DNA from: JBFHRE01 sp041746105
Lineage (GTDB): Bacteria; Actinomycetota; Acidimicrobiia; Spongiisociales; ZC4RG35
Assembly: GCA_041746105.1 (NCBI GenBank)
Contig: JBGTHP010000041.1
Span: 1-64,000, forward strand
Length of the DNA stretch: 64,000 nt
Direction of reading: 5' to 3'
Under the pieces are notes generated by a model. The model searched no databases. It saw only the letters and a list, made by a program, of their open reading frames with translations, and had not been told where the DNA came from. This document shows positions 25,532 through 34,015 of the stretch, in pieces (within the stretch, counting starts at the first letter, position 1; every line of letters starts with the position of its first letter). The translations under genes were made by a program, and so were the position numbers.

Positions 25532-26416
25532 TCAACGTTCGCCGCGGATGAGCCCGCCGGCGCCGGACGTTTTTACCAGGTCGACGTCCTCGCGATATTT
25601 GAGAACCACCCCCATCGTGTCCTGGATCACTTCTGGAGACAGGGCATCGGCACCCAACACCCTCAAGGCAGCCGCCCAATCCAGCGTTTCGGCAACTCCT
25701 GGGGGTTTGAAGAGATCGAGTGAACGGAGGTGGCCCATGGCCGACGCCAGCTGACGCGCCAGACGAGCGTCGATTTCTGGCATCTTCGTCATGATGATTG
25801 CCACTTCTCGCTCGAAATCTGGGTAGTCGAGCCAGTGATAGATGCACCGGCGTTTGAGGGCGTCGTGGATCTCGCGGGTCCGGTTGGAGGTGATGATGAC
25901 GATTGGCGGCACCGGGGCCGTCACCGTGCCGATCTCGGGGATGGTGACCTGGAAGTCGGACAACATCTCCAACAGATAGGCCTCGAACTCCTCATCGGCA
26001 CGATCGAGTTCGTCGATCAGCAGCACCGGACGGCTGCCCTCGACCGAACGCTCTATCGCTTGTAAGAGTGGGCGGGCGACCAGGAACTCCCGGCTCATAA
26101 TGTCCGCAACCTCGGCGGACGCCCCAGACCCTTTGGCCTCGATCAATCTGATGGCAAGCATCTGCCGGGCGTAGTCCCATTCATAGACGGCGTGCGAGAC
26201 GTCGAGACCCTCATAACATTGAAGCCGGATCAACTCGGCGTCGAATGCTGCAGCCAATACCTTGGCCACCTCGGTCTTACCGACACCCGCCTCGCCTTCG
26301 AGGAAAAGAGGACGACCCATCGACACCGCCAGATGGATGGCCACGGCAAGCCCACGGTCGGCGACATAGTCGCGTTCCGCCAACAGCCGCGCGATACCGT
26401 CCACCGACCCAGACAC
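25532..26416 (-). CDS. coxD: MoxR-family AAA+ ATPase (CoxD type)
   Basis: 294 residues from a GTG at 26416. Walker A GEAGVGKTE is at residues 41-49; Walker B VLLIDELDRAD, sensor 1 ITSNRTREIHDALKRRC and the lid region follow, as in MoxR/CoxD ATPases that remodel the molybdenum hydroxylase active site together with a VWA partner. The GTG is chosen because TAACCT lies 7 nt upstream; an upstream ATG at 26497 has no Shine-Dalgarno and would add 27 residues that are not family-like. First gene of a minus-strand unit with the M15 peptidase and baeRF genes. Confidence 0.86.
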   Translation of the reverse strand: MSGSVDGIARLLAERDYVADRGLAVAIHLAVSMGRPLFLEGEAGVGKTEVAKVLAAAFDAELIRLQCYEGLDVSHAVYEWDYARQMLAIRLIEAKGSGASAEVADIMSREFLVARPLLQAIERSVEGSRPVLLIDELDRADEEFEAYLLEMLSDFQVTIPEIGTVTAPVPPIVIITSNRTREIHDALKRRCIYHWLDYPDFEREVAIIMTKMPEIDARLARQLASAMGHLRSLDLFKPPGVAETLDWAAALRVLGADALSPEVIQDTMGVVLKYREDVDLVKTSGAGGLIRGER

Positions 26417-26423
26417 TCGTGCC

Positions 26424-26429
26424 AGGTTA
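26424..26429 (-). promoter_or_regulatory. Candidate leaderless promoter (-10) of coxD
   Basis: TAACCT ends 7 nt before GTG 26416 and decides the start of coxD. Confidence 0.45.
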
Positions 26430-26507
26430 GTGGCGACACCGGAATTTTCATCAGCCAACCATCCACGGAGCACGTGCAAGGTGAGGATCGAGCACATCGT
26501 GCATGGG

Positions 26508-26513
26508 TAACAT
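26508..26513 (+). promoter_or_regulatory. Candidate leaderless promoter (-10) of the rhodanese gene
   Basis: TAACAT ends 8 nt before the ATG at 26522. It is divergent from coxD. Confidence 0.4.
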
Positions 26514-26521
26514 CGGGGCCA

Positions 26522-26851
26522 ATGTTCAAAAGGCCGGACCCAATTCCTTCAATCCACCCCACCGATGTGGCTGAGCGGATCGCAGCGGGTGCCCTCCTGG
26601 TCGATGTTCGTGAACAGCTCGAGTGGGACAAATCGCGGATAACCGGGGCAGAGTTCAAGCCCCTGTCGCAGGTCAACGCCTGGTATGAACAACTCCCCAG
26701 AGACCGCGACATCATCCTCTATTGCCAGTCGGGCCAACGATCTGCTGAGCTCACCACTGCACTCACGGGCCAGGTCGGGATGACAAACATCTACAACCTG
26801 ACCGGCGGCATCAAGGCGTGGTCCGCCTCCGGCCTCGCCCTCGAGAGCTGA
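26522..26851 (+). CDS. Single-domain rhodanese-like sulfurtransferase
   Basis: 109 residues, one rhodanese domain. The active-site loop CQSGQRS begins with the catalytic Cys68; LLVDVREQLEWDKSRI and NLTGGIKAW are the usual flanking motifs. Rhodaneses carry persulfide sulfur to acceptors or cyanide. It lies between coxD and the end of coxM; because molybdenum hydroxylases need a terminal Mo=S ligand, a role in sulfuration is an attractive but unproven idea. Confidence 0.9.
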   Translation: MFKRPDPIPSIHPTDVAERIAAGALLVDVREQLEWDKSRITGAEFKPLSQVNAWYEQLPRDRDIILYCQSGQRSAELTTALTGQVGMTNIYNLTGGIKAWSASGLALES

Positions 26852-26860
26852 GTCTGGGTT

Positions 26861-27706
26861 TTAGGAGGCCAGCGCCTTCATGACGGCCCTCTTGACCATC
26901 ACTTTCGCCAGATGAGTCTTGTACTCGACCGAACCGTAGAGATCCTCCAGAACGGTGATCCCCTCTATCGCCCTTTCCGCGGCAGCGCTCACCGCTGCCT
27001 CAGAACCGTCAGAACCGACCAGGGCCTCCGCTACGCCTCGTGCCAGAGTCGCCTTGGTTCCGACCCCGGTCAGCGCAACCCGGGCCGCCTGGATGGTTCC
27101 ATTGGGCTTGTCCACCCAGGCAGACGCACCGGCTACCGCATAGTCAGTGTGGCCACCCCGCCGTCCAAGCTTCTCGTAGGCCGATGATCCACCGCTCTTC
27201 GGAATTCTCACCTCGGTCAAGATCTCGTTCGGCTCCAGCGCCGATGTCATCACATCCACGAAAAAGTCATCCGCCGAGATCTCCCGGCGACCGCCCGGAC
27301 CGTGAGCAACCATCGTCGCGCCGAGGGCAAGAACGGCCGACGGTTGGTCCGCCGCAATGTCGGCGTGTGCAATCGCACCCGCCGTCGTGCCCCGATTTCG
27401 CACCTGGACATCGCCGGTCCAGGCGGCCGCTTGCCGCAACGCATCCGGAACCATGCTCGAACCGGCAGTTTGGGTGTGCCTCACGAGAGCCCCAATCGAC
27501 ACGGCATCTCCGTCGTCTTTGATCTGATCGAGTCCGCCGACTCGCCCGATATCCACGACGAGATCCGGCGAGAGCAGCCGGAGCTTCATCATCGGTATGA
27601 GAGACATGCCGCCCGACATGACCTTGGCGAACTCGGCATTGCCCAACTCGCGAACGGCCTCATCGATCGAAGAGGCCGAGATGTATTCGAAGTTTCTTGG
27701 AAACAT
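26861..27706 (-). CDS. coxM: Molybdenum hydroxylase FAD-binding subunit (CoxM family)
   Basis: 281 residues. The FAD-binding domain of the CO dehydrogenase/xanthine dehydrogenase M family starts with FEYISASSIDEAV. FAD pyrophosphate-binding motifs are near residues 30-37 (MSGGMSLI) and 107-120 (TTAGAIAHADIAAD). The C-terminal CODH FAD domain includes AYEKLGRRGGHTDYAVAGA. It passes electrons from the 2Fe-2S subunit to an acceptor such as quinone. It follows coxL by 9 bp. Confidence 0.92.
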   Translation of the reverse strand: MFPRNFEYISASSIDEAVRELGNAEFAKVMSGGMSLIPMMKLRLLSPDLVVDIGRVGGLDQIKDDGDAVSIGALVRHTQTAGSSMVPDALRQAAAWTGDVQVRNRGTTAGAIAHADIAADQPSAVLALGATMVAHGPGGRREISADDFFVDVMTSALEPNEILTEVRIPKSGGSSAYEKLGRRGGHTDYAVAGASAWVDKPNGTIQAARVALTGVGTKATLARGVAEALVGSDGSEAAVSAAAERAIEGITVLEDLYGSVEYKTHLAKVMVKRAVMKALAS

Positions 27707-27715
27707 GACTCCTCC

Positions 27716-30097
27716 TCAGCCCTTCGTCGCTTCGTTCATTGCCTGCCACACCCGTTTCGGTCGTAAGGGCATGTCGATGTGCTTGACGCCCATCTCGGCC
27801 AGAGCGTCGACGACCGCGTTGACCACCGTTTGAGCGGAGCCGATGGTGCCGGCTTCCCCGATTCCCTTTACTCCCAGGGGGTTGATGTCGCTCGGCGTCA
27901 CGGTTCTGTTCAGCTCGAAGAGCGGAACGTCGACGGCCGTAACCAGCGGGTAATCCACCAAGCCTGGTGTCAGAAGGTTTCCGTTCGAGTCGTAGACGGC
28001 CTCTTCGAACAGCGCCTGGCCGATGCCCTGGGCGACACCGCCATGGATCTGCCCGTCGACGATCATGGGGTTGATCACATTGCCGCAATCGTCCATCGAC
28101 AGCCAGCGCCGTAGCTGGACATCGCCGGTGTCGCGATCCACGGTCACCAAGCACACCGTCGTACCAAATGGCCAGGTGGCGTTGGCGGGACTGAAGATGG
28201 CATGGGCCTCCAGGCCGCCTTCCATCCCTGCGGGGAGAGTGTGCGGCTGATAGGCAGCCTGAGATATCGCCGCCCAGGTGACCGACTTGTCGGGTGAACC
28301 GGCGACGTGAGCCGACCCGTCCTCGAACCGGATATCGGCATCTGATGCCTCCAACAGATGAGCCGCGATCTTCGCCGCCTTGTCCCGAACCTTCTGAGCA
28401 GCCTCAAAGGCCGCTGCTCCATCGACCGCAGCGCTCCGGGAACCGAAGGTGCCAACCATCATGGGAGCGTCCTTGGTGTCGCCGTAACTCACGCGGATAT
28501 CGTCGATCTCGATCCCGAGCTGACTCGACACGATCTGGGACCAGGTGGTCTTATGACCTTGGCCAGACGGGCCGGTGCCGATGATCACGTTTGCCGTTCC
28601 ATCCGGATTCACGCGAACAAGACCAGAGCCGTTGAAAGCCGACGGGAGGCCGTAGCCGGCCCACGAGAACCCGAGGTCGACGAGTCCGGATGGTCCAAAC
28701 CCGCACACCTCGACATAGGTGCTCAGCCCGACGCCGGCAAGGTGGCCCTGGCTCCGCAGCTCGTCTCGCTCTACGAATAGATCGCGATAGACCTGCGAAT
28801 CGATCATCGCCTCGAGATTGGTGGCGTAGTCGCCCGTGTCCATAGCAAAACCCACAGGAGAAACGGCCGACGGAAACGCCTCCGCCGGGATGAAGTTTTT
28901 CAGCCTGACCGCAGCCGGATCCATACCTATCTCACGCGAATAGGCATCCATGATGCGCTCGAGGTAGTAGATCGCCTCTGGCCGTCCAGCGCCTCGATAG
29001 GCGTCGGTCGTCATGGTGTTGGTCGTGACACAATCGAGCTTCAGACGAGTGGGGAACTTGTACTGACCCGAAGCAACGAACACACCCAGAAACGGGATCG
29101 CAACCGTGAAGTTCTGGGTGTAGGCGCCCATGTCGCAGATGCCGTCGAGTTCGTAGGCGAGTACCTCCCCGTCGCGAGTGCCGGTGATTGTGGCTGTTGC
29201 CAGCCAGCCCCGACCCTGGATGCTGGAGGTCGCCGCCTCACGGCGGGTTTCCGTGAATTTGACCGGCGCACCCAACTGCATCGATGCCCATGGCATCAAG
29301 ATCTCGTCGTTGTATACGTTCAGCTTCACCCCGAAGCCGCCACCTACTTCTGGGGCGATGCCGTTGACGCGGTTGTAGGGAATGCCCAGCGTCTTACCCA
29401 CGGCGCCTGCGACCGCAGAAATCATCTGACTGGACGAAAAGATCGTCATCTCCACGTAGCCGTCGTTCCAATCGGCGACGACTGATCGAGGCTCGATTGC
29501 GGTCGGCAACAACCGTTGGTTGACCATCTCCAGCGAGACCGTGACCGTGTCCTCACGAGCTTTGGCCTCTGCGATCTTTTCAACCAAGGCTGCCATCGTG
29601 TCGGCATCGGCGCCGAAGGGCGCCGTCCAGGTGATGAGAATGTTCGAGTCGAGATCCGAATGGGTCTTCGCGGCGTCGCTCGCTGCCTGCTTGAGATCGA
29701 TCACCGCCGATAGCGATTCGTACTCGACATGGATCGAATCTGCCGCATCTTGGGCCTGTGCCCTGGTCTCTGCAATAACCAACACCACTGCCTCACCGAC
29801 ATGGTTGACCATTCCGTCCGCCAGGAGCGGCCGAGCCTTGCCTACCGCAACCTGGGCCACCAACGGACCGAGGTGACGGACGTCGGCGGACGTATAGATC
29901 GCCCTGACTCCGGGCATTCCACTGGCTTCTGCAGAGTCGACCGATGTGATCGTGGCATGGGCGAACGGGCTGCGAACGAAAGCCGCGTGAAGCATGCCCG
30001 TCAGCTTCACGTCATCGACATAGCGGGCTTTGCCCTTGATCAGAGCAGGGTCTTCGCGTCGTTTGACAACACCTCCGAGAACGCTGGTAGTGCTCAT
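27716..30097 (-). CDS. Molybdenum hydroxylase large subunit, form II CoxL type
   Basis: 793 residues. This Mo-MCD subunit has GGGFGVKLN near residue 252, AYRGAGR at 366-372 and the C-terminal GVKGIGEAG with the conserved active-site Glu. True (form I) CO dehydrogenases have AYxCSFR with the Cu-ligating Cys at that place; AYRGAGR defines form II (BMS-like) enzymes, whose substrate is uncertain. It should therefore be called a putative aldehyde/purine/CO-type hydroxylase. The ATG at 30097 overlaps the coxS stop (ATGA). Transcription order is S-L-M. Confidence 0.92.
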   Translation of the reverse strand: MSTTSVLGGVVKRREDPALIKGKARYVDDVKLTGMLHAAFVRSPFAHATITSVDSAEASGMPGVRAIYTSADVRHLGPLVAQVAVGKARPLLADGMVNHVGEAVVLVIAETRAQAQDAADSIHVEYESLSAVIDLKQAASDAAKTHSDLDSNILITWTAPFGADADTMAALVEKIAEAKAREDTVTVSLEMVNQRLLPTAIEPRSVVADWNDGYVEMTIFSSSQMISAVAGAVGKTLGIPYNRVNGIAPEVGGGFGVKLNVYNDEILMPWASMQLGAPVKFTETRREAATSSIQGRGWLATATITGTRDGEVLAYELDGICDMGAYTQNFTVAIPFLGVFVASGQYKFPTRLKLDCVTTNTMTTDAYRGAGRPEAIYYLERIMDAYSREIGMDPAAVRLKNFIPAEAFPSAVSPVGFAMDTGDYATNLEAMIDSQVYRDLFVERDELRSQGHLAGVGLSTYVEVCGFGPSGLVDLGFSWAGYGLPSAFNGSGLVRVNPDGTANVIIGTGPSGQGHKTTWSQIVSSQLGIEIDDIRVSYGDTKDAPMMVGTFGSRSAAVDGAAAFEAAQKVRDKAAKIAAHLLEASDADIRFEDGSAHVAGSPDKSVTWAAISQAAYQPHTLPAGMEGGLEAHAIFSPANATWPFGTTVCLVTVDRDTGDVQLRRWLSMDDCGNVINPMIVDGQIHGGVAQGIGQALFEEAVYDSNGNLLTPGLVDYPLVTAVDVPLFELNRTVTPSDINPLGVKGIGEAGTIGSAQTVVNAVVDALAEMGVKHIDMPLRPKRVWQAMNEATKG

Positions 30098-30594
30098 ACC
30101 GTGACCTCCCACTCTGCCGGTGCCGGTGTTTCGCCTCGAAGTTTGGCTCCGGCGTACTCGATCGCCTTGACGATGTTGTGATACCCGGTGCAGCGGCAGA
30201 GATTGCCCTCGATGCCGTGGCGGATCTCGGTTTCGGTCGGATTTGGGTTCGATTCGAGCAGGCCCACCGCCGACATGATCATGCCAGGAGTGCAGAATCC
30301 ACACTGGAGGCCATGGCGCTCCCAGAAGCCTTCTTGGACCGCGTGGAGGGTCTCGCCATCGGCCAGGCCTTCGACCGTGCGGATCTCGGAACCGGCAGCC
30401 TGAACCGCCAACATCGTGCACGACTTGGCGGTGGAACCATCCACAATCACGGTGCAGGCACCGCAGTATGAGGTCTCGCAACCGACGTGAGTTCCTGTGA
30501 GGGCGAGGTTCTCGCGAATGAAGTGGACAAGAAGTGTCCTCGGCTCCACATCGCCGGAAACGCTCCGACCGTTGACGGTCATGGACACTTGCAC
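30094..30594 (-). CDS. coxS: Molybdenum hydroxylase 2Fe-2S subunit (CoxS family)
   Basis: 166 residues with both iron-sulfur clusters intact. The plant-type cluster ligands are C39, C44, C47 and C59 ([12 protein letters not shown]); the helical-domain cluster ligands are C98, C101, C133 and C135 ([17 protein letters not shown]). It relays electrons from the Mo centre to FAD. The GTG at 30594 gives the typical N-terminus QVSMTVNGR and is preceded by AGGAGG with 7-8 nt spacing. First gene of the S-L-M operon. Confidence 0.94.
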   Translation of the reverse strand: MQVSMTVNGRSVSGDVEPRTLLVHFIRENLALTGTHVGCETSYCGACTVIVDGSTAKSCTMLAVQAAGSEIRTVEGLADGETLHAVQEGFWERHGLQCGFCTPGMIMSAVGLLESNPNPTETEIRHGIEGNLCRCTGYHNIVKAIEYAGAKLRGETPAPAEWEVTV

Positions 30595-30697
30595 GATCCA
30601 ACCTCCTAGAGAACGGACAGTTCTGACGCTATCAAAAGCAGGAGCAACGTGACGCCCCGACCCCGAAAAACCCTTCGTATTGGTGCCGTTCAACCCC

Positions 30698-30741
30698 TTG
30701 TGGCGCGCGAAGCGGGGCCTGACGCCCCGCTCGCCCCACAA
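30698..30741 (-). terminator. Long GC-rich hairpin between the RNA methyltransferase gene and coxS
   Basis: On the minus strand TTGTGG-GCGA-GCGGGGC pairs with GCCCCGC-TCGC-CCACAA around a GTCAG loop, with small bulges. There is no U-tract, so it may act as a Rho-assisted terminator or processing site separating the upstream methyltransferase gene from coxS. The wider 30595-30754 gap holds no gene. Confidence 0.35.
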
Positions 30742-30754
30742 AAAGAGATTGGGG

Positions 30755-31891
30755 TCAACGCGAGAACCGAGAAACGGTCTCGATATGCGGGGTCTGTGGG
30801 AACATGTCAACCGGCTGGACCCAATCCAGCGTGTATCCGGCGTCGACGAGCAGCCTGGCGTCACGGGCGAAAGAAGCCGGATCACACGAGACGTAGGCGA
30901 TGGCACGGGCGCCGAGGCGGACCAAACCCTCCACGACGACCGCTCCGAGGCCTTGCCTTGGCGGGTCGACCACTATCAGATCGGCGGCAGGCGCAAGATG
31001 TTCGAAGGCACGTTCCATCCGGTGGCTCACGATGGAAACATCGGGCGCGTTGATCGCCAGATCCGCCACAGAAAACCGATCCGACTCCACGGCCGAAACC
31101 GAACCCACTCTCGCTGCGAGCACCGCAGCAAACAGGCCGCCGCCCGCATAACCGTCGACCAACCGATCGGTCGGCTGCAAGCGTCCGAGGGCCTGCAACA
31201 TCAGACGGACCAACTCTTCAGCACCAGCCGTGTTCACCTGGAAGAACGTCCGGCCGGAAACGCGAAACCGGTGCCCGCCAACTTCGTGATGGACGACCGC
31301 TTCGCGCACATCGAGCAAACGGGGGCCGGATCCAATGGCGACAACACCTTCGGAACCGGCGCGTAAGGTGACTTTTCCTCTGGCTGATGCCCAGTCATGG
31401 CCACGAACGAACTCGCCGATCGCATCAACGGCCAGCAGGCAGTCCTCGATCGCAACCGAATCGTGAGAACCGGCGGCCAACATCGCGGCGGACCCTCTGA
31501 AGACGCGGAGGTCCACCCGATTGCGATACCGATAGGGATCCGACGGAGCGATCGGTTCGAGCACTTCGACCTCCAGCCTGCCCAGATGCTCGAGCTGGGA
31601 CCTGACCACCTCGGCCTTCCATGCGAGCTGCGCGCTCCAGGTCGCCATTTGCCATGTGCAGCCTCCGCAGACGCCGAACACCGGGCATGGCGCAACGACA
31701 CGGTGCGCGGAAGGTTGGAGGATCTCGGCCGGTTCGGCGCGATCAAAACGTGCCTTTCCTTCTGTGATCGAAACCATCACGACGTCACCGGGAACCGCGC
31801 CCCGAACAAAAACGGCTTTGCCGCCGTTGCGGGCGAGCCCATCACCACCGTGGGCAACCCCCTCGATGGTGAGTGGACCGACAAGGCTCAT
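30755..31891 (-). CDS. TRAM-domain class I SAM-dependent RNA (uracil-5) methyltransferase, RumA/TrmA family
   Basis: 378 residues. An N-terminal TRAM-like beta-barrel (residues 1-55) is followed by a [10 protein letters not shown] iron-sulfur motif (C69, C75, C78, with a further Cys in EDCLLAV), then the methyltransferase domain with [35 protein letters not shown] and the catalytic-Cys motif [12 protein letters not shown]. These enzymes methylate uracil C5 in 23S rRNA or tRNA. Which RNA is modified cannot be told. No Shine-Dalgarno or clear -10 is seen upstream. Confidence 0.9.
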   Translation of the reverse strand: MSLVGPLTIEGVAHGGDGLARNGGKAVFVRGAVPGDVVMVSITEGKARFDRAEPAEILQPSAHRVVAPCPVFGVCGGCTWQMATWSAQLAWKAEVVRSQLEHLGRLEVEVLEPIAPSDPYRYRNRVDLRVFRGSAAMLAAGSHDSVAIEDCLLAVDAIGEFVRGHDWASARGKVTLRAGSEGVVAIGSGPRLLDVREAVVHHEVGGHRFRVSGRTFFQVNTAGAEELVRLMLQALGRLQPTDRLVDGYAGGGLFAAVLAARVGSVSAVESDRFSVADLAINAPDVSIVSHRMERAFEHLAPAADLIVVDPPRQGLGAVVVEGLVRLGARAIAYVSCDPASFARDARLLVDAGYTLDWVQPVDMFPQTPHIETVSRFSR

Positions 31892-31924
31892 AGATCCGGC
31901 CGTGGCGTCGGGGCCGGCCGAATT

Positions 31925-32383
31925 TCAGTCACCCCGAACCCCGACCGCTTCCAAGAGCGAGTGTTGGAGCCACCCGAGCACTCCCAACAGCTCGGTTTGG
32001 TCCTCTCCCAGACGCTCGTAATCCTCTTCGACTTCGATCCCCACACGCGCCGCGACCACCAGACGCAACTCGGCCAACACCCTGATCAGCGACGACGCCT
32101 CTTCGCGGTCAACGAAAACCTTCTCGAGGGACCCAAAAACACGTGAGAACACAGCCCTGTCGACGGTGCGACCGAGGTCGATCCTGTCGGAGAATGTATC
32201 GTCCCACTGGGCGTTGGCGTCATCGTCGCCCAGATAGACGGGGAGGGAAAGCCGGGCGGCGGCCGGATCGGATTCGATCGAACCCAGGTTGTCCAGGGCC
32301 GTCACCAAACCCGCCAGAGCCGGACCCCAACCTTCTGGCAACCTCACCTCCACCCCTTTTCCCGTTCTCTTGAAAGGTGTCAT
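31925..32383 (-). CDS. DUF2017 family protein
   Basis: 152 residues. The family signature layout is seen: an N-terminal strand region, an acidic middle segment, and C-terminal helices (VLAELRLVVAARV, LGVLGWLQHSLLEAVG). DUF2017 genes typically follow clpS in actinobacteria, and here the ATG at 32383 overlaps the clpS stop (ATGA). The function is unknown; the fixed linkage suggests involvement with the ClpS/ClpCP protease. An in-frame ATG six codons upstream lies within clpS. Confidence 0.85.
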   Translation of the reverse strand: MTPFKRTGKGVEVRLPEGWGPALAGLVTALDNLGSIESDPAAARLSLPVYLGDDDANAQWDDTFSDRIDLGRTVDRAVFSRVFGSLEKVFVDREEASSLIRVLAELRLVVAARVGIEVEEDYERLGEDQTELLGVLGWLQHSLLEAVGVRGD

Positions 32384-32673
32384 TGCTCGAGGGTCGCCCA
32401 CAGACCCTGGCCGTGCAACTTGAAGCAGGCATCTTCAGCCGCGGCGAGGTCGCCGTCGAACACGATCGAACGGCCCTCGTTGTGCACCGCCATTGTCATT
32501 CGAGTCGCCTTGGCCTCCGAATAACCGAACAGGGTTCGAAGAACCCAGATCACATACGAGATCAGATTGACCGGATCGTTCCAAACCACCACTTTCCAAA
32601 TGTCGGCGACGAGGTCGCTCTCGTCGACATCGGGTTCTATCACCGGAGTAGCAGGCATGAGAAGCTTGGTCAC
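32380..32673 (-). CDS. clpS: ATP-dependent Clp protease adaptor ClpS
   Basis: 97 residues. ClpS hands N-end-rule substrates to the Clp ATPase. The core VVVWNDPVNLISYVIWVLRT, with the substrate-binding Asn-Asp-Pro, and the following TRMTMAVHNEGRS are diagnostic. The GTG at 32673 is set by TACGAT 6 nt upstream (leaderless); an in-frame ATG lies five codons later and the frame is also open upstream, without family similarity. First gene of clpS-DUF2017. Confidence 0.93.
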   Translation of the reverse strand: MTKLLMPATPVIEPDVDESDLVADIWKVVVWNDPVNLISYVIWVLRTLFGYSEAKATRMTMAVHNEGRSIVFDGDLAAAEDACFKLHGQGLWATLEQ

Positions 32674-32679
32674 GAGACA

Positions 32680-32685
32680 ATCGTA
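32680..32685 (-). promoter_or_regulatory. Candidate leaderless promoter (-10) of clpS
   Basis: TACGAT ends 6 nt before GTG 32673. It is divergent from the promoter at 32740. Confidence 0.5.
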
Positions 32686-32739
32686 TCGGGTACCCCGACT
32701 CGATCCATCGTCCCCCTTCCATCCGTCAACCGGAAGTGA

Positions 32740-32745
32740 TAGGTT
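32740..32745 (+). promoter_or_regulatory. Candidate promoter (-10) with possible overlapping short leader ORF
   Basis: TAGGTT is followed after 6 nt by ATG (32752-32754) opening a 7-codon frame MEVLDHV that ends at 32775 across the ATG (32768) of the next gene. The same bases contain GGAGGT, the Shine-Dalgarno of that gene. Either a very short leader or a leaderless mini-ORF is possible. Confidence 0.35.
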
Positions 32746-32767
32746 CGGGATATGGAGGTACTTGACC

Positions 32768-33064
32768 ATGTTTGACGATATTCACCATCCCGATCTGGTC
32801 GAGATCGACCGACATCTGACAATTCGGCTGGATGCCGTACTCGAGGCAGAGCAGGAGGCGGCGGCGGTCAGCGCACGCCGCGCCCTCACATTGCGTGACC
32901 GGTTGATCCTTGCAGAGAACCAGTCGAGCACAGTCAGTGTCACCACGTACACCGGCGTGGTGACCGGTCGGATCGAGGCAGTGAGTGCCGACCACGTCGA
33001 ATTGTCCTGTGCCAGTTCTGGCCATCTCATCCCGCTTCGTTCGATCCTTTCAGTGCGCATTTGA
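32768..33064 (+). CDS. Small protein with predicted small beta-barrel C-terminus, unknown function
   Basis: 98 residues. The N-terminal half is helical (LVEIDRHLTIRLDAVLEAE). The C-terminal half alternates short strands (TYTGVVTGRIEAVSADHVEL, HLIPLRSILSVRI) in a way that suggests an Sm-like small barrel; this is a guess from pattern. The ATG has GGAGGT about 8 nt upstream. Its stop overlaps the TTG start of the P-loop protein downstream, so the two are translationally coupled and probably work together. I do not recognise a named family. Confidence 0.72.
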   Translation: MFDDIHHPDLVEIDRHLTIRLDAVLEAEQEAAAVSARRALTLRDRLILAENQSSTVSVTTYTGVVTGRIEAVSADHVELSCASSGHLIPLRSILSVRI

Positions 33065-34005
33065 GACGCACCTTCGCCACGATCGCCAGTTCCCAGCCGT
33101 GGGAGACGGATCTGGCCGCCAAGGCCCTCGAATACAACACCGTCCGTCTCATCGGACGGTGCACCGGATTCGACGAGGTAAGACGACTCGCTCCCGACGT
33201 CGTGGTTATCGGGAGCGAATCTCCGCTTGCCACACTCGAAGTGTTGGCCGGTTGGCGTCGCGCCGGAATTGCAGTTCTCCTCATGCACGATCAAGGCGAT
33301 CCCACCCGGCAGAGGGTCAGATCCGAATGTGATATCTCGATTGACAAGTCGACTCACCCGGTGCAGGTGATGGCGGCGATCTCGTCCGTGGCAGCGCCAC
33401 CCCGAGAACGCGACCATCCGATCGTGACGGTCACCGGTCCCCGGGGTGCGCCAGGACGAAGCGAGGTGGCGTTGGCGTTGGCCTGGGCCATGTCCGACGA
33501 GCTGGGAACGCCGGCCACGCTGGTCGACCTGGATCTCGATGCCCCCAGCCTGTCGTTTCGGCTTGGTCTCCCGCCCTTTGTGACCGTTGGAGCCTCCCAG
33601 GCGGGTCCCATCAGCGTCGCCGGTTTCCCTCCCGCCAGCGGCCCCTTGAGCGGGGCGCTGGCGGCGAGGTTGATCGCCACCCGGAACGCCTGCGGCCCGG
33701 TCGTGGTCGACGTCGGACCGGCGGCGGCGGTCCATCCGGCAGGTCACGTGGTGCTGGTTGGGACACCATCCGACATCGGTCTCATCCGCCTGCGGCGCTT
33801 TCTCGTCACCGTCGCCCTAGAAGATCCAATCCTGATAATCAACCGGGCATCACCCGACAATCCGATGCGAGCTGCACTCGGGTTTGATGCCGCGGTCGTC
33901 ATTCCCGACCTCGGGGAACCACCCATCAGGGCGCCTTTTCCGGAAATGGTTCGACTCCTCCAGCCGCTTGTGGCGAACCGTCGCGTTGAATCGGCGACGG
34001 CATGA
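33061..34005 (+). CDS. CpaE/MinD-like P-loop protein with degenerate Walker A
   Basis: 314 residues from a TTG that overlaps the previous stop (TTGA). A receiver-like N-terminal part (about residues 1-110) precedes a MinD/ParA-like domain, the layout of CpaE pilus-assembly ATPases. The P-loop reads VTGPRGAPGRSEVALALA, lacking both the deviant and the classical Lys of KGGxGKTT. The downstream LVDLDLDAPSLSFRLGLPP is retained. ATP hydrolysis is doubtful, so it may be a scaffold or regulatory relative. No pilus genes are nearby. Confidence 0.72.
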   Translation: MRRTFATIASSQPWETDLAAKALEYNTVRLIGRCTGFDEVRRLAPDVVVIGSESPLATLEVLAGWRRAGIAVLLMHDQGDPTRQRVRSECDISIDKSTHPVQVMAAISSVAAPPRERDHPIVTVTGPRGAPGRSEVALALAWAMSDELGTPATLVDLDLDAPSLSFRLGLPPFVTVGASQAGPISVAGFPPASGPLSGALAARLIATRNACGPVVVDVGPAAAVHPAGHVVLVGTPSDIGLIRLRRFLVTVALEDPILIINRASPDNPMRAALGFDAAVVIPDLGEPPIRAPFPEMVRLLQPLVANRRVESATA

Positions 34006-34015
34006 GTGCGGCCGG

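Noticed and set aside
24303..25847. Longer N-terminus for the M15 peptidase (start near 25847)
   Set aside because: The extra residues overlap coxD and are not protein-like; the ATG at 25529 begins a normal signal peptide.
27716..30594. Calling the coxSLM genes an aerobic CO dehydrogenase
   Set aside because: The large subunit has AYRGAGR instead of AYxCSFR, so form I identity is not supported.
27716..30601. Longer form of the CoxL subunit starting inside coxS
   Set aside because: The extension is coxS read in another frame; the ATG at 30097 overlaps the coxS stop in the usual ATGA manner.
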